Assembly (NCBI GenBank): GCA_003138355.1
Contig: PLFX01000025.1
Location: 1-64,000, forward strand
Source of the DNA: Solirubrobacterales bacterium
GTDB lineage: Bacteria > Actinomycetota > Thermoleophilia > Solirubrobacterales > Solirubrobacteraceae
Length of the DNA stretch: 64,000 bases
Reading direction: 5' to 3'
Position numbers and translations under genes: made by a program. Shown in pieces: positions 8,659-14,519 of the stretch. Within the stretch, counting starts at the first letter, position 1, and each line of letters starts with the position of its first letter. Below the pieces are notes generated by a model. It was not told the origin of the DNA and did not search any database. It saw only the letters and a list, made by a program, of their open reading frames with translations.

Positions 8659-9417
8659 ATGCCGATCCCGGATTCGATCGCAGCATTCATCGACGCTCAG
8701 GCCGAACGCGCGCCTGGACGCTACGATGACCTGCGCGTCGTCGTCTTCAATGGAACGACGAAGCGTTCGCCCGAGCTGAGCCACACGGACGGGCTGCTCG
8801 CGATCCCTCGCCGGATCTTCGCCACGCTCGGCGTTCGCTGCGACGAGGTGCGCACGGTCGATCGCACGATCCCCCCGGGAGTGTGGCCCGATATGCGCGA
8901 GCACGGCTACGACGAAGACGACTTCCCCGAGATCTACCGTTCGCTCGTCGGGCCCGCGGACATCCTCCTGCTGGCCGGCCCGATCTGGCTCGGCGATCAG
9001 AGTTCGCAGACGCGCATGATCATCGAGCGGCTGTACGCCCACTCCAGCGAAATCAACGAGCACGGCCAGTGGGCCTACTACGGCAAGGTCGGCGGGGTCC
9101 TCACCACTGGCAACGAGGACGGCGGCAAGCACGTCGGCGCCCAGGTCCTCTACGCGCTTCAACACATCGGCCTGACGATCGCCCCACAGTCAGATAGCTA
9201 CTGGACCGGTGAGGCAGGCCCGGGCCCGTCCTACCTCGACGAAGAAAGCGGTGGACAACAGAACGCCTGGACCACGCAGAACACGGTCTTCATGACCTGG
9301 AACATGCTGCACCTGGCCCGCATGCTCAAGGACCACGGCGGGATCCCCGCTTACGGCAACTCCACGTACGATTGGAAGCTCGAGCAGCCGGAACACCCGA
9401 ACCCTGAATACCGCTGA
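8659..9417 (+). CDS. Flavodoxin-fold / NADPH-dependent FMN reductase family protein
   Basis: 252 aa with a flavodoxin-like Rossmann order: strand LRVVVFNGTTKRSPELSHT with the phosphate-binding loop, strand DILLLAGPIWLGDQSSQTRM, and strand KVGGVLTTGNEDGGKHVG. These match the FMN-binding loops of NAD(P)H-dependent FMN reductase/flavodoxin-like proteins. A purine-rich site (GGAAAGGA) precedes the ATG. The tail (about 210-252) is longer than in simple flavodoxins and rich in aromatic residues. It is cytoplasmic and probably binds FMN to move electrons or reduce a small molecule. No operon partner is evident. Confidence 0.8.
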   Translation: MPIPDSIAAFIDAQAERAPGRYDDLRVVVFNGTTKRSPELSHTDGLLAIPRRIFATLGVRCDEVRTVDRTIPPGVWPDMREHGYDEDDFPEIYRSLVGPADILLLAGPIWLGDQSSQTRMIIERLYAHSSEINEHGQWAYYGKVGGVLTTGNEDGGKHVGAQVLYALQHIGLTIAPQSDSYWTGEAGPGPSYLDEESGGQQNAWTTQNTVFMTWNMLHLARMLKDHGGIPAYGNSTYDWKLEQPEHPNPEYR

Positions 9418-9720
9418 GACCGGCTCGTACGGGGTAGGGATCCTCGACGGGCGGCAAAGCAGTCTCGCTCAGCCTCGCCCGCCATTGCACCCCCTGGCCA
9501 GCTGCACCATACGGGTTGTGACGTCGCCCGCTGCGGCGAGTGCGGCGGGCAGGAGCACGACGGCCCCCTGCTGAGGATCGGCTCTACCTGTGACTCCGCA
9601 CCAACAGCGCGCGCAGTCCCTTTTCATGGAAGCAGCCGCCGCGTCCGACCAAACGGAGACTGCGCCTTGCGCGAATGGGAGCCACGCGACGATGCTTCTG
9701 AGGCGGTTAAGGTCTCTTGC
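9418..9720. other. Intergenic stretch with a GC-rich inverted repeat
   Basis: About 300 bases. GCCCGC (9526-9531) and GCGGGC (9545-9550) could form a hairpin about 110 nt past the flavodoxin-fold gene and might act as its terminator; the evidence is weak. Nothing else recognised. Confidence 0.35.
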
Positions 9721-9933
9721 ATGCTGGACCCGCCGCGAGTCGCCTCCTCTGTTGTCGCCCTCACCGTGGTAGCGGCGCTAGCCGCCTGCGCGATCTTCGT
9801 AGGCGGCCTAGCGCCGGCTGTCCTGGGGAGCCTTGGCGCCTGGCCCCTACTCGTGGCGGGGGGACTCATACTGATCGCAGCCCTCGCGGCGCTGTGGGTC
9901 ATTCAGCGGCGACGCGATCACACCCTCTGGTAG
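9721..9933 (+). CDS. Small two-span membrane protein
   Basis: 70 aa starting MLDPPRVASSVVALTVVAAL, with two hydrophobic helices (about residues 9-31 and 36-60) joined by a Gly/Pro turn and ending in a basic tail, RRRDHTLW. The in-frame TTG at 9667 would add 18 unconserved residues, so the ATG is preferred, though no good ribosome site is present. No family is recognised. It would be a hairpin in the inner membrane with both ends on one side. Coding status is moderately likely. Confidence 0.45.
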   Translation: MLDPPRVASSVVALTVVAALAACAIFVGGLAPAVLGSLGAWPLLVAGGLILIAALAALWVIQRRRDHTLW

Positions 9934-10377
9934 CCGGTCCAAACCGGCGCCGGCCCCGCCGATCCGCTTACGTGGTTGCGGTCACACGGTGCACAAGGCT
10001 GGGACGACCGGCGTCCGGCTACGGCTCGCTATCGGGTTCGAGGTCGCCGAAGTACTCGCGGAACTCCTCGTTGGTCGCTTCGCGACCGGGGAGGTTTGGG
10101 AACACGGAGGGGTAGTCGGCGTACGGAGTGCACGCGGGCTCGTATCGCCGGCGTGTTCTTTCGCCTCCACGTCGTGCGCGCCGCCCCGACCGTCACGCCC
10201 TGACCCATCCACCTCAGCCACCGCCAAACCTCACCTCTCGCACACCGCGCCAACACCACGCCGCCTTCACTACGCCACCACCAGCCACCGCGCCCCGAAC
10301 CTGCCCGCCATCTCAAACGCCAAGCCCTCTCAGACGCTCACTTCGCTCGCATCACACAATATCACCCATGGTGACAG
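9934..10377. other. Intergenic stretch with a leftward coding remnant
   Basis: About 440 bases before the XRE regulator. On the minus strand, about 10150 to 10013, a frame reads CTPYADYPSVFPNLPGREAT and then NEEFREYFGDLEPDSEP before a stop, which looks like a genuine protein C-terminus. It has no start codon and an in-frame stop just upstream, so it is probably a decayed gene end. The remaining part is pyrimidine-rich (CCACC/CCAAC runs) with no gene. Confidence 0.35.
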
Positions 10378-10397
10378 TATTCCGGCTAGCCGGAATA
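10378..10397. promoter_or_regulatory. Perfect 20-bp palindromic operator
   Basis: TATTCCGGCT/AGCCGGAATA is a perfect inverted repeat with no spacer, ending a few bases before the AAGGAG ribosome site (10397-10402) and start codon of the XRE regulator at 10407. Its size and place fit an autoregulatory operator for that protein. Confidence 0.75.
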
Positions 10398-10406
10398 AGG
10401 AGTATC

Positions 10407-10742
10407 ATGTGGACCGAAATGGCAAGGTCGAGGAGACAGCGCCAAACTCGCTCGCAGCGTCCACGGGTTCAGTCGTCGGGGTCTTCCGCGGCCGGGACGC
10501 GGGAAGCCGGTGAGAAGCTCGCCGAGCTGCGCCAGCACCTCGGACTGACGCAGGTCCAACTGGCGGAGAGGCTGACGGCGTCGCAGCGCGCCGTCTCGCA
10601 CGTCGAGCATGAACCAAACCCGCGGGTCGCGACGATCGCCGCCTACGTCCAGGCGCTCGGCGGTCGCCTTGAGCTGCGTGCCGTCTTCGCAGACAGAGCC
10701 GTAGCGCTCAAGCTCACCGACGAGCAGCAGACCACTCGGTGA
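10407..10742 (+). CDS. XRE-family HTH regulator (antitoxin-like)
   Basis: 111 aa. A basic, Gln/Arg-rich N-terminus of about 35 residues leads into a five-helix XRE domain: EKLAELRQHLGLTQVQLAE, then the recognition helix ASQRAVSHVEH and ATIAAYVQALGGRLELRAV. The last part (AYVQALGGRLE) is typical of HigA/Xre-type antitoxins and plasmid or phage regulators. AAGGAG sits 4 nt before the ATG, so this start is clear and longer frames are rejected. A perfect 20-bp palindrome just upstream is its likely operator. No toxin is adjacent: the next gene (22-25 nt downstream) is an excisionase-like protein, so it may control element excision instead. Confidence 0.8.
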   Translation: MWTEMARSRRQRQTRSQRPRVQSSGSSAAGTREAGEKLAELRQHLGLTQVQLAERLTASQRAVSHVEHEPNPRVATIAAYVQALGGRLELRAVFADRAVALKLTDEQQTTR

Positions 10743-10767
10743 CCACGGCTATCGTTTCCTGCTCGTG

Positions 10768-11070
10768 ATGGCAGAGCGCTTGCTAACGGTCCCGCAGGTC
10801 GCGGAGGAGTTTCAGGTGACCTCGCAGACGATTCGCAACTGGATCGACGCAGGGACTCTCCCAGCGATCCGCATGGGTCGCGCGTTTCGCCTGCGGCGCG
10901 CCGACGTCGACGCGCTGCTTGATCGCGCGCCAGCCGGCGGCGGATCGCGCGCCGGTCGCCGCGAGCTGTGGAACGCCGATGCGGATCGTCTGCCGCGCCG
11001 AGACGAGAGCACGCCGACGTTGACGGTTTGGGGTAGCCGGGCCGACGCGCGGGCGCTGGCGCCCCGCTGA
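10768..11070 (+). CDS. Excisionase-like helix-turn-helix protein
   Basis: 100 aa. The N-terminal 50 residues form a MerR/Xis-type winged helix: LLTVPQVAEEFQVTSQTIRN, then WIDAGTLPAIRMGRAFRLRR and DVDALLDR. This is the helix_turn_helix_17 (excisionase) pattern, which binds short DNA repeats and steers integrase or regulates promoters. The C-terminal half is Arg/Asp-rich and unrecognised. A GTG directly upstream (10765) is an alternative start. It follows the XRE regulator closely on the same strand and may share its promoter. It is one of two such proteins in the element. Confidence 0.75.
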   Translation: MAERLLTVPQVAEEFQVTSQTIRNWIDAGTLPAIRMGRAFRLRRADVDALLDRAPAGGGSRAGRRELWNADADRLPRRDESTPTLTVWGSRADARALAPR

Positions 11071-11086
11071 GCGCGAGCCGAGGCGA

Positions 11087-11533
11087 CTACCCTGCGCGGG
11101 CGGCGAATGAGCGGCCGCCTGAGCCATCCTCGCGCTCGACCGCCTCAGACAGCGCAGCACACGCGCCGGCGAAGGCGTCATAGGCATCAGCTACGGCGAG
11201 CAAGTCGGTCGTGGCAGCCCCGCTCGTCAGTTGCGCCACCGCTGCGTCGAATGCATGCCACAACGCGGCCGGCCCGCGCCGGCCCGTACCTGGCCGGAGC
11301 TCGTATGGCTGCTCGCCGGCGGACGTCGCCGGCGGCCAAGCGTAGCCCGCCCTGTGTGCCTCCCGGCAGATCTCTGCCTCCAGGCACGACGCTTCAGCGA
11401 GGCTAGCCAGACGCGCGCTGAAACCACTGTCCGGTGGCGCCATGCGGTGCGCTTCCACGGCCGTGCGCCAGCGGTTCTGCACATGCCTGAACTCGGCCTG
11501 AATCCGCTCGTCGTTCCGCTCGCTTCCGGTCAC
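11087..11533 (-). CDS. Conserved hypothetical protein of actinobacterial elements
   Basis: 148 aa, predominantly helical. The motif AHRMAPPDSGFSARLASLAE, a central PYELRPGTGRRGPAALW segment and a C-terminal helix AVADAYDAFAGACAALSEAV recall a conserved family that I associate with excisionase/XRE genes in Thermoleophilia-like genomes. No catalytic motif is visible. The start is a GTG. It lies antisense to its neighbours, ending 17 bp from the excisionase-like gene on the other strand. Function unknown; the family resemblance is from memory of similar loci, not a search. Confidence 0.6.
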   Translation of the reverse strand: MTGSERNDERIQAEFRHVQNRWRTAVEAHRMAPPDSGFSARLASLAEASCLEAEICREAHRAGYAWPPATSAGEQPYELRPGTGRRGPAALWHAFDAAVAQLTSGAATTDLLAVADAYDAFAGACAALSEAVEREDGSGGRSFAARAG

Positions 11534-11576
11534 ACGGGGGATTCTCGCACGCGGACCTGTTGCTATCCATCGCTGT

Positions 11577-11586
11577 ATAGCGCTAT
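11577..11586. promoter_or_regulatory. Palindrome in an AT-rich promoter island
   Basis: ATAGCGCTAT is a perfect 10-bp palindrome inside a conspicuously AT-rich 55-bp island (about 11565-11617) of this GC-rich window. The island ends in CATAAT at 11611-11616, 10 nt before the GTG of the second excisionase-like gene. Likely a promoter with an operator. Confidence 0.45.
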
Positions 11587-11626
11587 TTACGCTTATCTTT
11601 GCTTATTTGGCATAATCCCAGCCACG

Positions 11627-11917
11627 GTGGAATCTGAGCGACCTCACTTGACGCGTGACGATGTGCTCGACGGCCGCGAGGTTGCGGAGCTGCTCCATCT
11701 GCCAGCTTCGACGGTGCGGGAGTACGCACGTCGCGGGGTGCTGCCTGCGCATCGGCTCGGTCGGCGCTGGGTCTTCATCCACGACGAGGTGGCCGCCGCG
11801 CTGCGGGCCGCTCCGCAGGCCGCGGCCCCGCGGCGGAAGCCGCCCGCGGTAACCGGTCGGCCGTATCGAGAGGACGCCACCGTCGTCCAGCTCGCGCTGC
11901 CGATCGACGGGCGATAG
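11627..11917 (+). CDS. Second excisionase-like helix-turn-helix protein
   Basis: 96 aa from the GTG at 11627. The core DGREVAELLHLPASTVREYA, then RRGVLPAHRLGRRWVFIHDE, is an excisionase-type winged helix: helix, turn, recognition helix and a wing with the conserved RRW. The C-terminus (TVVQLALPIDG) is a short hydrophobic tail. A much longer upstream frame exists but would cross an AT-rich promoter-like island, so the short form is chosen. It is a paralogue of the protein at 10768 but has diverged strongly. It may be the recombination directionality factor for the integrase about 1 kb away. Confidence 0.75.
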   Translation: MESERPHLTRDDVLDGREVAELLHLPASTVREYARRGVLPAHRLGRRWVFIHDEVAAALRAAPQAAAPRRKPPAVTGRPYREDATVVQLALPIDGR

Positions 11918-11935
11918 TCGCCGGCTGCGGAGCAG

Positions 11936-12436
11936 TCAGGTTCGCATGCCCGTCGGCACGATCGGGGGATCGGCAACTGTCGTCGGGGGTGGCAGAGGTC
12001 TTGTGCCTGGGACCTGGGCGACTGTGCGGAACACGCAGAGCGTCTGGCCCTCCGGGCGTGCGGCTGATGCACTGAGAAGCGCGCGCCAACCTTCGCCATG
12101 GAGCGTCTCACCGACTGGCTGGAAGGTCGGCCACTGATGTCGGCTCGGCTCGAGCGGCGGCAGGCCAACGCGGGCGAGCCGGTCGTCGTCGCTGAGATCC
12201 GCGACCGCGGGGAGGGAGATCTCCCACCGCCACAGATCGCGTGGCAATCCCTGCGTGGGTGCCATCGCCGCCTCGGCCAGGTACCGGTACCACTCGGCCC
12301 ACGCGGTCGCTTCGCAGTCCGCGAAGTAGAGGCCTTCGACAACGGTGCCGCGCTGCCAGCGGTTGTCCGCCGGATCGGGCGGCTCGTAGTGGACGTCGGC
12401 GCCTGACGGTATGTGGCGCCACCACACGCCGGACAC
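11936..12436 (-). CDS. RES-domain toxin (NAD+-targeting family)
   Basis: 166 aa. RES hallmarks are visible: an N-terminal VWWRHIP with the conserved Arg, NRWQRGTVVEGLYFADCEAT with the Tyr and following acidic residue, AWAEWYRYL, and later GWRALLSASAAR with the conserved Ser. RES toxins (MbcT/ParT class) degrade or phosphorolyse NAD+ or modify metabolic enzymes, stopping growth. The gene is the second of a two-gene operon, 25 bp after the Xre antitoxin, the standard order for RES-Xre systems. It may stabilise the integrated element. The family call is firm; activity is inferred. Confidence 0.8.
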   Translation of the reverse strand: MSGVWWRHIPSGADVHYEPPDPADNRWQRGTVVEGLYFADCEATAWAEWYRYLAEAAMAPTQGLPRDLWRWEISLPAVADLSDDDRLARVGLPPLEPSRHQWPTFQPVGETLHGEGWRALLSASAARPEGQTLCVFRTVAQVPGTRPLPPPTTVADPPIVPTGMRT

Positions 12437-12461
12437 CGGCGTTGAGTCGACGTCGAGAGGG

Positions 12462-12800
12462 CTAGACAGCGCCTGTGGCTTCCAGACCGGCGATGACTCT
12501 CGAGAGGCGCCGGTACTCGCCGGTCGCGATCACGTCCAGCGGCTTGTCGTCGTCGAGCAGCGGAACCGGCTTGCGCATCCAAACCGGCACATACTCGGGC
12601 TGCATCACTTGCACGAGACGCTCAACGAGAGACGAGAGCTCGGCCAGGCGCTCGGCGTACGTCCCCGACGGCGAGCGATCGTCGCGCAGCCACGCGCGGA
12701 CAGTCGTCTCGTTGGCGCCTGTCCCGCGCGCCATGTCCGACACGCTTAGGTGCCCGATCTCTTGGATATGCGCAGCTTCGCTAGCGAATGAGGTGGTCAT
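12462..12800 (-). CDS. Xre/MbcA-type antitoxin
   Basis: 112 aa starting MTTSFASEAAHIQEIGHLSV. An N-terminal HTH (SVSDMARGTGANETTVRAWL) is followed by a helical C-terminal toxin-binding region (AERLAELSSLVERLVQVMQP, then VWMRKPVPLLDDDKPLDVI). The PVPLLDDDKPLD segment matches the DUF2384-type C-terminal domain of Xre antitoxins that plugs the RES active site. I use the internal ATG at 12800 because AGGAAGGA precedes it. It lies directly upstream of the RES toxin gene. Likely autorepressor of the pair. Confidence 0.8.
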   Translation of the reverse strand: MTTSFASEAAHIQEIGHLSVSDMARGTGANETTVRAWLRDDRSPSGTYAERLAELSSLVERLVQVMQPEYVPVWMRKPVPLLDDDKPLDVIATGEYRRLSRVIAGLEATGAV

Positions 12801-12884
12801 TGATGTGCTTCCTTCCTCTGCGAGTGTATCGTCAAACACCCGCGAAACGCAAGCCAAACGCCCGACGCGTTTTTGGCGGTTGCG

Positions 12885-14225
12885 CTATGTCTTTGGCGCG
12901 GACCGCTCGCCAATGCGAAACGCCCGGTTGACCAGGTCGACGTCTTCGGGGCGCGCCTTCGCGTGCATGTAGCGCTCGGTCGTCGTGATCCGCGAGTGTC
13001 CGAGAAACGCTTGCACGAAGTGCGCGTCGGCGTGACGGGCGACGAGGCTGCCCGCCGCGTGACGTAGGGCATGGAAGCGCAGCGGCCGCAGTCCTGCCGC
13101 CACCTGAGCGCGCTTGAAGCGGCGCCGCACGGCTGACGCGTCCAGTCGCCGGCCGAGTCGCGAGCAGAAGACATAGTCGTTGCGCTGCGTGTAGTCCCCG
13201 CGCGCGAGGAGTCGCTCGAACGCTTCGGCCGCCGGGTCGGCCATTGGGAGGAAGCGTGCTTGCCAGCTCTTGGTGGGCCCCTCGACTCCGGCTGATACCG
13301 CGCGCTGGACGACCAGCCGTCGCATTTCGAGGTCGACGTCCTCCCAGCGCAGCGCGAGCACCTCGCCGAGACGCAGTCCGGTGAATGCGGCGATTCGAAA
13401 CAGCTCGCCGTCCTGCGCGTCCTCGCGCGCTCGCCATTCGATCTCGTCCGCCTCGAGGTTCGCTGGCTGCGCGCCGCGGTGCGCGCCGGCGGCCGCCGCG
13501 CTCGCGAGCTGCTCGACCTCCTCGGGCTCGTAGAAGTCGAGCACCGCCGGCGGCGGCTCACGGCGCTTGGTCGTCGCGGCCGCCGGGTTCGCCGGTAGTC
13601 CGAACGTGTCTTCGCGCAGGCCGTAGTTGAAGATCGCCAACACCGTCTGGCGGTAGAGGTTGACGGTCCGCGGCGACGCGCCGCTGTCCTGCACTGCGTC
13701 GAGCAGCTCCGCGACCCGCCGCGTGGTGATCCGCCCCGCCGGCAGATCGCCGAGCTTCGCCATCACGAAGCCGCGGCTGACTCCCGCGCCCCGACGATGC
13801 GGCCGCCCTGGCTCGCCGAGCATGTAGCGGTAGCTCTCGAGTGTCGATGGCTTTGCTCCGAACTCGCGCTCGAGGTGCATGAGCCAAGCGGCGGTCAGCT
13901 CACGGAACGTCACGCCTCGCTCGCGGCGCTCACGCTCGCCGCGTTCGATCTCCCGCTCGTGGGCGTCGTGCCCGGCGACGACCTGCGCCATCCTCACGAC
14001 CGCCCGCCTCTCGTCGAGAAATCCCTCCGGCAGCCGCCCGCGACGCGCCCGCCAGACGCCGCTCGCGTCGCGCTCGAGCCACGCCGGGCCGAGGCGCCGC
14101 TTGACCTGCGCGCCAGCGCGTCGCCACTTCGCCTCGAAGACCGGACCGTCCGAGCGCTCGACCACGACCAGCGTCCCGCCCGCCTCCAGCTCCCCAGAAT
14201 CGCTCACGATTGGAGAGAGTACCAC
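12885..14225 (-). CDS. Tyrosine-type site-specific integrase
   Basis: 446 aa. It has an N-terminal arm-binding region, an SAM-like core-binding domain (about 105-215, with VTFRELTAAWLMHLEREFG) and a C-terminal catalytic domain. Catalytic residues are visible in order: Arg in FTGLRLGEVLALRW, Lys in TKSW, His-x-x-Arg in HALRHAAGS, His in FLGHS and the nucleophile Tyr in TTERYMH. All are present, so it should be active. The start is a GTG at 14225, overlapping a set of GAGTACC repeats. It sits about 120 bp from a tRNA-Asp 3' fragment, its probable attachment site, and 84 bp upstream of the Xre antitoxin gene in the same direction. Confidence 0.92.
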   Translation of the reverse strand: MVLSPIVSDSGELEAGGTLVVVERSDGPVFEAKWRRAGAQVKRRLGPAWLERDASGVWRARRGRLPEGFLDERRAVVRMAQVVAGHDAHEREIERGERERRERGVTFRELTAAWLMHLEREFGAKPSTLESYRYMLGEPGRPHRRGAGVSRGFVMAKLGDLPAGRITTRRVAELLDAVQDSGASPRTVNLYRQTVLAIFNYGLREDTFGLPANPAAATTKRREPPPAVLDFYEPEEVEQLASAAAAGAHRGAQPANLEADEIEWRAREDAQDGELFRIAAFTGLRLGEVLALRWEDVDLEMRRLVVQRAVSAGVEGPTKSWQARFLPMADPAAEAFERLLARGDYTQRNDYVFCSRLGRRLDASAVRRRFKRAQVAAGLRPLRFHALRHAAGSLVARHADAHFVQAFLGHSRITTTERYMHAKARPEDVDLVNRAFRIGERSAPKT

Positions 14226-14263
14226 TTGAGTACCATACTTTCGCGAGTACCACTTTGAGTACC
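14217..14263. repeat. Four GAGTACC iterons at the integrase start
   Basis: GAGTACC occurs at 14217, 14228, 14245 and 14257. The four form two near-identical 18-19-bp units (GAGTACC-ACTT(T)-GAGTACC) separated by a 10-bp spacer. They overlap the integrase GTG and its upstream region. They may be arm-type integrase sites, excisionase sites or operators. Confidence 0.8.
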
Positions 14264-14343
14264 AACCTACCCATAACTAACCGGTTTTACTGGCCTTTTG
14301 CCATCGCAAACGCTCCCAAAATGCGTGCACCGGCGGGCGACCT

Positions 14344-14390
14344 CCGGCCTGTCACGTCGGAGGTCGCTGGTTCGAGTCCCGTCGCTCCCG
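14344..14390 (+). other. tRNA-Asp(GTC) 3' fragment, attachment-site remnant
   Basis: The stretch contains an anticodon arm CCGGC-CTGTCAC-GTCGG with anticodon GTC at 14351-14353, variable loop AGGTC, a T arm with loop TTCGAGT, a 3' acceptor strand CGCTCCC and discriminator G. The 5' acceptor strand and D arm are missing, so it is not a gene. One T-stem pair is mismatched (T14368 against C14380). It lies next to the integrase gene, as expected for the duplicated 3' end left by integration into tRNA-Asp. Confidence 0.75.
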
Positions 14391-14519
14391 TAGGGCAGAT
14401 GTCCTGCAAATAGGCAGGTTTGTGTCATACGGACGGTTATCGGGCGGCATTCTCGGCCATCCGCCGAGAGCGGCGGCTGATCGTCGCGACCGCCGCCGCG
14501 CCGGCCGACAAGGTGCCAC

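Larger units (their letters stand above)
10378..14390. mobile_element. Putative compact integrated element at a tRNA-Asp site
   Basis: The interval holds an XRE regulator, two excisionase-like MerR-fold proteins, a RES-Xre toxin-antitoxin pair and a tyrosine integrase whose start lies about 120 bp from a 3' fragment of tRNA-Asp(GTC). Integrases that use tRNA 3' ends leave such a fragment at one junction. The right border is taken as the fragment end. The left border is unknown: no intact tRNA-Asp or clear matching repeat was seen to the left in this window, so the element may extend further left or its other end may be decayed. Confidence 0.55.

Noticed and set aside
10035-10042. GGTTCGAG, a possible second att site matching the tRNA T loop
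   Set aside because: Only 8 bases match the tRNA-Asp fragment and the flanks differ; too short to define a left junction.
9989-10513. A 174-codon plus-strand frame overlapping the XRE start
   Set aside because: It has no homology and runs out of frame through the XRE gene, which has a clear ribosome site and HTH domain.
14300-14390. A complete tRNA-Asp gene
   Set aside because: The 5' acceptor strand (GGGAGCG expected) and D arm are absent upstream, so only a 3' fragment is present.
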